Shown: positions 43,385 to 53,449 of the stretch, piece after piece | Position numbering within the stretch: position 1 is the first letter of the stretch | Layout of the letters: every line of letters starts with the position of its first letter | NCBI GenBank assembly: GCA_902806565.1 | Contig: CADCXA010000016.1 | Location: 1,240,001 to 1,304,000, forward strand | Reading direction: 5' to 3' | Origin: Hypoxylon rubiginosum | Lineage: Eukaryota > Ascomycota > Sordariomycetes > Xylariales > Hypoxylaceae | DNA: 64,000 nt | Translations under genes and position numbers: made by a program | Notes under the pieces: model-generated | Databases searched by the model: none | Told to the model about the DNA's origin: nothing | Seen by the model: only the letters and a program-made list of their open reading frames with translations

Positions 43385-44761
43385 GATCTTCAGATAGAGA
43401 GAGTTTATCCTGGGGTTCACAATGGATGAAACTAAAAGCTTGATAGCTATGAATTAGTGACACGTTTAGACGATGGGCGACTGGATTTAGACAGAAGGCT
43501 AACTTATCACAGTTTTCCGGTTACGAGAAGGTTGGGGGGTAACAAAAAAAAAGAAAAAGAAAGAAAACTGGTTCGCTGACGTCTCACGACAGTCGGAGTG
43601 TCCTGCCTCACCCTCAATATATGTGAGGTAGGTATGTTAATTTTAGTCAAGATCTTAATTGGCCCTTAATTCGCTCAGTTAAGCCATACTCAGCTCGCCA
43701 TTTTCCTTTTCTTACTTTTTCCCGGGTGAAGTAGTGTACGAGCCCTAGTGTCATCGGTACGGCTCGAAGATGCTCAGTTGGGTATTAGTCACATCATCAT
43801 CATCAGTGGGCTTAGAATAATAATTAATAATCCACAAGTGTGAGTCTAGGTGTAGGCGTGATTGTCCTGAGGGGATGTTAAGTATAATTTGAAAACAACG
43901 CATAGAAGGGCGACACGTCAGTATGTGACTGCATGATGATAGCCCCAAGTACCTACCCAGGTACATAATACTACAAGTAGCAATATTGTTTGCGGCCCAA
44001 CTCCCTGAAGGGGCAACCCCCTTTTGGGATGAAAGAGGCTGGAATGAATAAAAGCATGTATCCGTCCTTATAATGACCTGAGGAATCATTCAATCACAAG
44101 TAGCATGGTTGGTAACGCGAAAACGTTGTCATATCAAGCCTTTTCGCCTAATCGCGGCGTAGATTTGACTCATAAACCTGGACTGTTTGCGATAACATAC
44201 AACATCCTAGTACAAATAAATTCCTCTGAATCCCTTCGCTTGACTTTTATTTCTGCATCAATTGAAAGTGTTAGTCATGTTGACGGGATTATAGAAATCC
44301 CCTTGGAAGATCTGACCAGCCTTGGCTTGATCATGCGATCTCGTTGACGATTTGTCCATAACCATCATCATCCCTGGTCTTGAATTTGCATATATTGATA
44401 TTAGGGACCAAACAAAAGTGGCGGTGGTGGCTGACCATTTGACTGTCGACAACCATAATAACACTTTTGAAAATCGAAATCAGCATGTATAAGCCTAAAG
44501 GAACTGATCCGTAAAATGAGAATGAGCAAGCTTAGATGCTTATTCGCTACGGCAGAGCGTTCGGCCTGCATGAGAAAACAACTTGAAAATTCAGAGACCA
44601 TGGTGATTGAAAGTACCTAGGTACTGATCCAAGGGAAGCTTCGTGAAGGGTGGACAAAAATAAATCATGGGCCACGTCATGAGATTGCTGGGCAATTCTA
44701 GGCCGGTTTCTCCTGTTCAAGTTGAATTATCACATACATACTATCATGTATCGATTATCTC
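43385..44761. other. Intergenic region between AAA+ ATPase and nucleoside hydrolase
   Basis: 1.4 kb with the ATPase promoter at the left and the nucleoside hydrolase 3' UTR at the right, both minus strand. An A-rich run lies near 43543-43568. AGTACCTAGGTACT, a 14-bp perfect palindrome, lies at 44612-44625. No gene supported. Confidence 0.5.
44612..44625. repeat. 14-bp perfect palindrome containing TACCTAGGTA
   Basis: AGTACCTAGGTACT; the longest perfectly symmetric extension of the decamer that I found. Confidence 0.9.
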
Positions 44762-45893
44762 TCAAAAAACATCTCGCTGCTCGTAACTGGAGCAGCTCTT
44801 GCCCGAAGGGTCGTGTGCATAGAACTGGTTTAACAGCTGTGCAACGCTCGTGTTCGTTACCCCATCCGCAAGCCTCAACCAGTGCTGATTCGAAACACCA
44901 GAGTCATTCATCCACACATTGGTACCATCCGCAGCTACTTCGTTATACCCAATCTTATTTGCATACGCGAAAAGCTTTCCTATCCCCAATTCTCGTGATC
45001 CCTCAAGCCCCAATATCCCGTAAAGCGTGGTAACGGGATCCCATGATTCTCTAACGGTGCTACACCGGCCTACGTACCACTGGAATGCCGCAAGTATGGG
45101 CGAATCCGGCGGCGCTTGGTCGGCGAGCCCTTCCCCAGAAAAGATATCCTCGCCGAGCTCGAGTCCAGAGTACGTGACGGGTACGTCCCGTGGCCAATTG
45201 TTGACGACATAAGATGTCGATATAGGATCAGCACCCGCGAAGTTGAATTCCCAGCCGAGAGGATATTGACCACCCATAATGACAAGCTCCTTCACCTTTG
45301 CGGATATGAGAGGCAACCCAGCAAGGGATGTGATGCCATCGGGGGCACTAGTCAACAGTGCGGCGAGGTTAGTGAGAAAGCCGAGCGAAATTAGTGTCAC
45401 GCTTTTGTCTTCGGCTGAAGATAGGATTGAACGATATAACTCTACCGGCGTTGGTGTTGCCGATGAGTCGTTTAGTGAGTGTGGCCAGTTATGAGCGATC
45501 TTGGTGGCGTATTCGCCCAGGCTACGACATGCAATCATTAGGACTGTTTGACTGATAGTATGGATTAGATGGAACTTACGTGAAGCTCCAAGTATCGACA
45601 AATGTTTCATTAGTCAGGGGACGGATAGCCGCAATTGGAATGTCCGCGTTGCCAAAGTAGGTGTTGACGACGCTGACAGCCAATGCGCCATACTTGGAGT
45701 GCGTGTTGACAACAACTCCACGCAGGTCTGCCAATCCGTAGTTGTGTAGCCCGTTTGCAATGGCCAAAGACCCAACATCGTCAACATCAGAGAATATGTC
45801 GGTGTCGATTATTATTGGTTTCCTACGGAGGGCTGAAACGCCTTCTATCGTAGTAAGGGTCCATAGAACGATAAGAACCCAGTTGACGTTCAT
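44762..45893 (-). CDS. Secreted inosine-uridine-preferring nucleoside hydrolase family protein
   Basis: Two exons in transcription order: 45893-45580 and 45521-44762, 357 residues. The intron is GTAAGT..CGTAG (58 bp). A hydrophobic leader (MNVNWVLIVLWTLTTIEGVSA) looks like a cleavable signal peptide. The metal-binding nucleoside-hydrolase signature follows as PIIIDTDIFSDVDDVGSLAIAN, with Asp30, Asp32, Asp36, Asp38 and Asp39; the canonical form is DTDxGxDD, so spacing differs slightly as in other secreted fungal members. Conserved later segments are VTLISLGFLTNLAALL, ELVIMGGQYPLGWEFNFAGADPIS and ESWDPVTTLYGI. These enzymes cleave the N-glycosidic bond of nucleosides, here probably outside the cell for nucleobase salvage. 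Substrate preference cannot be told. Confidence 0.9.
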
Positions 45894-47041
45894 GACTGGA
45901 GGAGGAGTGGATCAAGGTGGAATGTATTATGTCAAAGGAATACATGTAGGTAGGATGTAGAGGAGGGGAGATGATGGAATACGTAGAGGCGCGTTACATT
46001 GACGTCCAAGTCGTTTCCACCACCTAAGATTAGTGGGCCCCGCTAGGCCAAGACTTAAGACTTGATTGGTGGAATACTAATACTAATATGTAGTCGTATT
46101 ACTAGTTGGTTTAGCTAGTTGCTATACTTTGTCTTGAAAAGAAATCACAACATTATCAGGTGTTGTCATCGAGTGAGTGGCTCGCGGGAGCTACACCCGA
46201 CCTGACTAATCAAAGGCAAACCGCGAGGAAGGTCAGAGGAGCCACGTGACTCATAATCACGTGATAGGGACGACGGTATCTATCATTCTACTATGTACAT
46301 TCTACATTCCTCATAGCAGTGGTTAGTTTACCACCAGTGCCTCCTTATTATTATCTTTTATTAAATCAAGACCTTAGAAGACCGTATCGTTGCGCTTATA
46401 TCCCATCCTATCCATTCCTCCTCCCTACCTCATCCCAATCCACGATACCGTTCTACCTAATACAGCGGGTTAATACAGGCCTCGTAAATACAGGCCGCGT
46501 AAAACAGGTCGGCATCCCTAATATTAGACCCCTCGCACTTGGTGATCAATATTCTAACATGCAAATAGGTGTAAAACGCGGTACAAGTCAGGAAGTACTT
46601 AGGTGAAGAGGTACGTAAGATACCTAGGTACCTATCTAGTTCTGGTATCTAAGCAGAGTAGTTCTAAAATAGAGATATATTACTATATCAAAACAATTCC
46701 CAGAGCTAGAACTGTTTCGATTCATAGAAACGCCAATTTCCTATTGAATGGTTTATCTTCGACCACACGTTTCTAAGGCCCAAGAATTGTTCTCGGGACT
46801 CATTTGAGCAGAGGCCTAGAGCTATGATTCCGGCAAGAATTGTGCGAATATTACCCGCCCCCTCAATGCAAATACAAGTCTGTCACAGTTGCCTTCCATA
46901 CCAACAGGTACCTATTGTCGTGAATCGTATTCAGCACCCTCATAAACCAACATGCTTAGATCAGGTTACAGACCAAAATAGAAACAAAGGAAACTTCATA
47001 TCTTGCTAGACGCCAGTTTGTCGGCGTGCACTTTCATGAAG
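45894..47041. other. AT-rich intergenic region upstream of the nucleoside hydrolase
   Basis: Holds the nucleoside hydrolase promoter. A CACGTGACTCATAATCACGTGA stretch near 46242-46263 contains two CACGTG/CACGTGA-type sites. TACCTAGGTA lies at 46621-46630. No supported gene. Confidence 0.45.
46621..46630. repeat. TACCTAGGTA palindrome
   Basis: Exact copy, followed by CCTATCTAG. Confidence 0.9.
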
Positions 47042-47563
47042 AGCTGTGCTATTTGAGATTGTAAAATATCCCTATATGGAGAGTGTTCGCAGAGTGTCTT
47101 CCAACCAGCTAGCAACCTAACAACCCAGCTGTTAATTCAGGAAGCCGTTTGCTTAGTATAACGTCAAATTTTTACGTGTTTTACTTTGCTACAATCCAAA
47201 TACTTCATTACCAAGCTCTAGGAGGTATATATAAGAGGCCTGGGTAAGAGGGCCTAAGAATCAATGGGGATTTTATGCTATCCTTTTCCTCGTACTAGCA
47301 AACCTGTGACCCCGATCCAGGCAATAGGGTAATTAATATACCTATAATCTTACCTAAATAACAAGGGCGAAAACACCGGCAGCCATATATATAATGAAGG
47401 CGTTGCAAATAGCTTTAAAATATTACGAATAGCTTTAAATACTTGATATATCTAAGTACCTAGGTATACAGGACTATATTACCAGCTAGCCAAATGGGCT
47501 CAAAAAATACTCTGCGAACACTCTCCATATAAGGGGATTTTACACTCTCTAAATAGCACAGCT
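47042..47563. mobile_element. MITE-like element with about 54-bp terminal inverted repeats
   Basis: The left end (47042-47095) starts AGCTGTGCTATTTGAGA and ends TATGGAGAGTGTTCGCAGAGT. The right end (47509-47563) is its reverse complement with a few mismatches, notably TAGAGAG for TGAGATT and CCCCTT for TATCCC. The 522-bp unit is AT-rich, has no coding frame and includes a repeated AATAGCTTTAAA-type phrase near 47407-47442. Size, long inverted ends and lack of coding fit a non-autonomous DNA transposon. No clear target-site duplication is visible: flanks are CATGAAG and GTTAATG. Superfamily unknown. Confidence 0.85.
47457..47466. repeat. TACCTAGGTA palindrome inside the MITE-like element
   Basis: Exact copy within the internal part of the element. 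Confidence 0.85.
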
Positions 47564-48048
47564 GTTAATGAATTGCTTATTTATTTTATATTTTATAGGA
47601 TGGTGCATTATACATTAAATATCACACATTTGTATCATAGCTGGAAAATGTGGTTTCAAGAAATGAATTTTAGCCCGTAAAATGAACATCAAGGGACAAA
47701 ATGGCTGTTAAAAACGTGAGAGGGGTTTATTTAAATAAAAGAGTTTTATTAGGAAATGGTTGTCTAAGTAAACTCTACCTACCTTAGGTATATTCGTCAA
47801 CCTACGTAGGCGAAGCGCTGAAATCAAATTACCTGTACGTTTGTGTCTACCTCGGCGATTCCCTCAGCATGTTTGACCTCGGATTTTCCTATCATTCACT
47901 TCTTGTTTTCCTTAGGTACCCAAGGGAGATCGAATTTCATCCCAAGTCACCAATACCTATTCTAAATAAAAAACAACGCCAACCTGCCATATCGACCTCC
48001 TGATACGATCTGATTTGATTAGCTACTACAGACCTCACCACCGGAGAC
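47564..48048. promoter_or_regulatory. Region between the MITE-like element and the C2H2 gene
   Basis: 485 bp of AT-rich sequence that should contain the promoter of the downstream C2H2 gene. No TATA assignment made. Confidence 0.4.
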
Positions 48049-49035
48049 ATGGCTCCACCAGAGGGGTTCATCAGGGTTGAGGAAGATGACGATGTTACTA
48101 TGATTGACAGGGATGGCGCAGTCAACGAGGCTGGCGAAGATAACGAAGTCGACCACAGCAAGCAGCCCGCCCTAGACGGCATCGCCGGCGTGGTGCTGTT
48201 GAGTGGGAAGTTCCGATGCGGTGAGATTTCCACAGACAGGAGAATATGCGGCTCCTTGATCCAGAATCACAAGGCAAATATCAAACGCCATCGAGACAAC
48301 TTGCATGATCCGGATTCAGACTATATCAAAGGCCAAGATAGCTCTGTGAAGCATGGATGCTCTATTTGTCACCGTTGGTTAAAGAACTTAAACTCACTTA
48401 AGTCACATCAGAGAGATTACCACGGCATCGGGGGCCGCCCGCGCAGAACAGGCCTTAGAGACCCAGTGGCCAACGAACCTCCCAGCCTGGGTCATTTCAA
48501 CGAGTTTCATATCCCGAGAAACACTCCTGCTCAATTCGGAGAGGCAACGAGACGTCACAACCCGGCAGATCTTATGCTACCCAGAGCCCTGGTAGCCAAC
48601 GAACCTCCCAACCTGGGCAATGCCAACGAGCCTTTCGGCCCAAGTAACGTCAACGAACCTTCCAACCTGGGTCGCTTCATTGAGTTTAATATCCTGAGAA
48701 ATACCTTTACTCAATTCGGAGAGGTAGTGAGACGTTGTAACCCGGCAGATCTTATGCTTCCTAGAGCCCCGGTAGCCAACGAGCCTCCCGTTCTGAGCAA
48801 CAGTCTTGCTCCATTAGGAGCGGCAGCGAGGTTTCTTAGCCCGGCATGTCATATTATTATGGCCCCTGATATCGCCGCACATACCGAACTTCCCCGGGTC
48901 AGGAGTCTATTCCCCGAATATCTTCCTAATCAGCTAGCGCCAACTACTCAGCCAGCGCTATCACTCTTGGCTTGCGCCAGCATCGATCCCAGAGGCCATG
49001 GGAACTCTGAAGCTCTATCTGATATGTTTAGATGA
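48049..49035 (+). CDS. C2H2 zinc-finger protein with internal tandem repeat
   Basis: Single exon, 328 residues from an ATG in ACATGGC context. After an acidic leader there are two fingers: an atypical one in FRCGEISTDRRICGSLIQNH through HRDNLH, and a classical CX2CX12HX5H finger, CSICHRWLKNLNSLKSHQRD then YH. The second half is a duplicated unit. VANEPPSLGHFNEFHIPRN and ATRRHNPADLMLPRALVANE recur as NEPSNLGRFIEFNILRN and VVRRCNPADLMLPRAPVANE, 60 residues (180 bp) later. After the TGA the same frame stays open for 81 more codons with a Cys/His cluster. I recognise no named family. It begins 486 bp after the MITE-like element, suggesting an accessory, fast-changing locus. Confidence 0.65.
   Translation: MAPPEGFIRVEEDDDVTMIDRDGAVNEAGEDNEVDHSKQPALDGIAGVVLLSGKFRCGEISTDRRICGSLIQNHKANIKRHRDNLHDPDSDYIKGQDSSVKHGCSICHRWLKNLNSLKSHQRDYHGIGGRPRRTGLRDPVANEPPSLGHFNEFHIPRNTPAQFGEATRRHNPADLMLPRALVANEPPNLGNANEPFGPSNVNEPSNLGRFIEFNILRNTFTQFGEVVRRCNPADLMLPRAPVANEPPVLSNSLAPLGAAARFLSPACHIIMAPDIAAHTELPRVRSLFPEYLPNQLAPTTQPALSLLACASIDPRGHGNSEALSDMFR
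48472..48790 (+). repeat. 180-bp direct tandem repeat inside the C2H2 coding region
   Basis: Unit 1 starts AACGAACCTCCCAGCCTGGG at 48472; unit 2 starts AACGAACCTTCCAACCTGGG at 48652. Both carry CTCAATTCGGAGAGG and CCCGGCAGATCTTATGCT. The frame is kept, so the duplication is in-register. Confidence 0.88.
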
Positions 49036-50318
49036 TCCGTCCAACAACAAGATCTCAAGACCCTAAACTTGAGTCGCGAAAATGACGTCGGAAGTCATCA
49101 ACTAATAAATACTGGCAAGATTACACAATTATGGCACCGCAGGAGGTTATGCTCCCGAGGACCTTGCGACCGGTGTGGCCAGACCGAAGAGCGTCATACG
49201 CATTGCATGAACGGAACAGACCAATTGCAATACATACGAGAACCAGCCTGTGTCGGTAGTACTTTTCCTTACCTTGTTTGAGTCTGAAAGGTTCGTAAGC
49301 ATATCTACCAAACGATCGGAAGACAATCTCTCACAAACTCGGTAGATACCTTCCCCATCTGAAGTTCACGCATCTCCACGATCTATTCTCGGCATTGAAT
49401 TGGGATAGATCAAAGAGATACCCCGTCAAAACGACGAAAATATTTTCTTTCAGCACGATTGTTTCCCCTGCTTCGTTTCCTCGGCGGCGAAAAGAACTCA
49501 TATTCCGATACTACCTCCGCGTGTTGCGAGACACCTACGCAGAACATCGTTTTCCCCGAATCACTCGAGCACAGCCAGATCCACAAGATAAACTGAACTC
49601 TGTAACCAGATCGTGGCGAACTGGAAGATTGCTATAGCTGCATAGTTGGATCTGGGAGTCACGATGGTACGTGGCAGCATACGAACTCGCTAGGCAGAGG
49701 GAGACATAGGAGACGAAAGAGTTGCCAAGAGACGCTTTGTTTGTAAAGACCCTCGTACCGTCACAGGTACTTGGCCGTCATGTTGCAGTAAGCTGCTTCG
49801 TTAGGCCATTGGGCAAATACAAAGATTCCTCGCAATACCATGCCCCATGTACTGCTGATTTCCTCGTAGCAATACCACGCGGAATATGATCTGTGGTTTC
49901 TGCTATAAGTCATTACCTACCTGGTCTATCATCGCCATGTTCATAAATGCGAATCCGTTGATTTTTACGCGTAATGGTCCATGACCATGATAGAGTACTT
50001 TTTTTCTCTATCCTCATAGTTACGCCTGTACCGATAAAATAGGGGCGTCAAGCCACCCCCTGAATACCCCCACTATACTGCGATAGCGGGACCACACCTC
50101 CAAAGATAGTCTCTTAGGTAGAATATAAACCGGTAACCAACCATTTTATTGTGCCATTTATGAGCCCTTCATGGAACTCCTAGCTACTAGGTATTGTTGA
50201 AACCTAATTACATCGCTAAACTACCCATGATCGTCTCTGCAGAACCCTCTATCCCAGCGCCCACCATCAACAACACACCAATCAAGAAACAAATCGACGC
50301 AGTGATCTATACCGCTCT
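49036..50318. other. Downstream of C2H2 gene, convergent with MetRS
   Basis: The first 246 bp continue the C2H2 reading frame after TGA up to a stop at 49279-49281, with CSRGPCDRCGQTEERHTHC. The frame 49395-49637 has no recognisable content. The right end is the MetRS 3' UTR. Confidence 0.4.
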
Positions 50319-52764
50319 CTATTCTGATGGTTTCTGCGACGGCTTACTACCTGCGGCATCAGTGATGCTCAGGTTTTGCAGTTGCTCTGATGGCGCCTTT
50401 TGGGCTAACTTCTTCAGTCGCTTCTTCTCCTTTTCCTTCTCCTTTGCTGCTTTCTTAGCCGCGGCCTTCTCCAACTCGATTGCTTTCTGCTTTCGGAGCT
50501 CTTCACCACCAAATGCCTCACGCCATTCATCCGCCTTCTCCACAGGTATGGCAGAGAAGAGTAACTTTGGTTCCCCAAGGGCCTGGTTAGGCGGAATTAC
50601 GTCCGCCGTCCACGTGTCGGGGATGTTGAATCGCTCGTTCCCGGAGCCCTGAACACCAATCTGCTCGAGGATAGATTCGGCTGTTCCCGGCATATATGGG
50701 AACAAGAGACCCGAGAGGAGATGTAGAAGGTTGAGAGCAAGACCAACGACAGCTCCGCATCGTTCTGGGTCCTCGGTTACAAGCTGGTTGCTGAGCTTGT
50801 TGTCTTGCAACAGCTTGTTACCAACAGCTGAAATGCTATGTAGAAGTGTAATGTTAGTCGCCAAGACCACGAGGATGTAATCGCTTTGGGAGACGTACCT
50901 GAGGATCGTAGTAAGCCCAGCCCGGAGCTTAGTGGCTGTCAGGTTTGCAATATACGTCTGAAGCAAACTGTTCACTTCCTCCTTATACTGGTTTAAAGAA
51001 TTGTCTGGATCCTTATAAGCACGATAGTCAGGAACCACGGCATTCAATTTAGAGTGGCAGAACTTGACAACGCGATTACAGAGGTTGCCGAGATTCTTCA
51101 GTAGATCGTTGTTGTTGGCGTCAACAAATTCTCTGTATGCCAGACAGTTAGTCATGATTCTTAAACGAATATGGGGTATGTGTCGGCTTTGATCCGTAAC
51201 CTACCGCCAGCTGAATTCAGAGTCACTAGTTTCTGGACGTCTCGATAGCAAGTAGTATCTCCATACATCAACGTCCACGCCAGTGTCTTTCGCGCTGTTC
51301 CCAAACACGCCAACTTGCTTTGACTTGCTGAACTTTCCGCCTTCGTAGTTGAGATATTCTGTGGTAGATAGTTTCGTGACTTGGGTCCACTTTTCTCTTG
51401 TACCCAGTTGAGAGCCTGGGAAGATGATGCTGTGGAACCTGATTTGGGATATCAGCGCCGTAGCAAATACTTGGCTTGAATTAATACGTACGGAACGTTG
51501 TCCTTGCCCATGAATTGATAGAGGGAGACGTTTTCTGGATTTTTCCACCATTTCTCCCAGTTCTTACCAGACGGATCGTCTCTATCAGTATAACATTTGG
51601 TGATTGATGGATAGCCAACTGTGATCTAGATTAGTTAAGGTTCGTAGAAGCCAATGGGTTATACGATGGAGCTTACTGCAGGCATCGAACCAGACGTAGA
51701 AGACCTTGTTGTTATAATCTTCCCCGGATAGCCCAGGAAGATTCGTGGGGACTAACAAGACGCGAAATTAGCGGCTGCTTCTCGTTAGTAGGGTGTAACA
51801 TACCCGGCACGCCCCATTTGAGATCTCTTGTGATGCTGCGTGGTTTCAGTCCATCAGTGATCCACGACTGCGTGATCGCAATAGCGTTAGAACTCCATTC
51901 CTTGCTATTACTAGCATTTTCAAGCCAGGATTTGATTTCTGGTTGCAGTGCATCTAAGCGGAGATAAAGGTGCTTGGTCTTGCGTCGTTCTGGTTTGGTA
52001 CCATCAAGCTTGCAACGAGGATTTATCAGCCAACCAGTAGCCTTTTTATCTTCCCCAGATTCTGTCTTAGTGTCCTCGGCCGGTTCTAGGGGGTCAAGAA
52101 GATTTCCGCAGGCATCACACTACGGATGAATTAGTTGCTAAGGATGATAATATTAGTCAAGACGTAGGGAATACCTGATCTCCGCGGGCGCCGGCTGCGT
52201 GACACAAGCTACACTCGCCCTCGACAAAGCGATCAGCTAGGAAAGACGAGTGGGTAGGGCAGTAGGCCTGTTCGGTTTCCCGCTGCTCGATAAAGCCATT
52301 CTCAAAAAGTCGCGTGAACATATCCTGAACAATCTCGGTGTGCTGAGGAGTGGGAGTGCGGCCGAACATGTCGAAATCGATCTTGAACCAGGAGTATATA
52401 TCGCGATGGATAGCATTGTATTTGTTGCACAGGGTGGCAGGGTCGACGCCCTCAGCCAGGGCTTGGGTCTCGGTAGCCGTACCGTATTCATCGGTGCCGC
52501 AGATGTACAATGTCGGGAAACCACGTGCTCTACAGAAACGAGCGAAGACGTCTGCGGACTGTCGGGGTCGGCGCATTAGTTATGTTATTCTCTTAGACTG
52601 GGAGCGTAGCATATAGCATAGGGATCCACTCCACCTACCAGGACACTGCCGATGATGTTGCCAAGATGGGGGACGTTGTTGGCGTAGGGTAGAGCGCTGG
52701 TGATTAGAATATTCTGCTTTCCCGGCTGGGGGAGCAGGGACGGACTGGGAGCTGAATCGCTCAT
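50319..52764 (-). CDS. MES1: Methionyl-tRNA synthetase, cytosolic type
   Basis: Eight exons in transcription order: 52764-52639, 52558-52175, 52119-51804, 51751-51677, 51618-51492, 51438-51205, 51132-50899 and 50835-50319, giving 670 residues. Every junction is GT..AG and phases close exactly; several introns have TACTAAC or GACTAAC. It charges tRNA-Met with methionine for initiation and elongation. The class I signature HIGH appears as HLGN in [19 protein letters not shown], followed by [13 protein letters not shown]. The zinc-binding region has paired Cys ([13 protein letters not shown]). KMSKS appears as KFSKS in [14 protein letters not shown], the usual eukaryotic form. The anticodon-binding region follows, then a Lys/Ala-rich tail. 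There is no mitochondrial leader, and it lacks the N-terminal GST-like domain of the yeast enzyme. It shares a 685-bp promoter spacer with the chromodomain gene. Confidence 0.95.
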
Positions 52765-53449
52765 GGTGACAACTTGGTTATCTCGCGGATATAGTCGCAA
52801 TCGCAATATTGCGCGCACTGGGTATGAACTCGGCTGGCGAAGTAGTGATGCAGTTAATAGGAGCTCGAATAGTGCTCGAATAGTGCTCGAATAGTGGGAT
52901 GTGACGAGATCCGTAAGCTCTCCGATTATTTTTTGGTATGGAGGGGGAGGGGCAACTGAGTCACAAAAATGACAAAAGCTGGCAGAAAGCAAAGGTGCCC
53001 CTGTAACTAAATTGAAAATGGAAAGCGGTAAGGCACATACCTAAGCTTTTACTAATAGCGGGATGTACGCTCAATTTCAGGAACGTAGACGAAACCAGCC
53101 CATGTGTTCAGTGCTGTAATTTTTAGTACCTATCCCCTAAGCCCTTTTGTCCCTAAACTATAGCGACAGAACCTATCCGGAAATCATGTCACGTCGATGT
53201 CGAGCATGCAAACCAAATGAAACAAATGAAACGTCCACTACGTACATGTATGCATGCCCATACTTAGGTGATCTAGATTCGGGAAGTTCGCAATCCGCAC
53301 GACTGCGCCAAGGTCTCCACGATCTCCACGATTCCGAAATATGATCGCGAGCACACCTACCCTGGAGAAGACGCGCTGTCCGATATCCCACAGCGTCTCT
53401 CACCTATCCACACCACGACTTCCCAGTAGCGCATTTCCAGATCGCCCTC
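52765..53449. promoter_or_regulatory. Divergent promoter region, MetRS and chromodomain genes
   Basis: Both neighbours start here and point outward. A tandem GTGCTCGAATA phrase (three copies, 52865-52895) lies in the MetRS leader. No clear TATA box was assigned. Confidence 0.5.

Noticed and set aside
37000..46000. Secondary-metabolite gene cluster around the monooxygenase
   Set aside because: No PKS, NRPS, terpene synthase, P450 or transporter gene is present, and the neighbours are unrelated.
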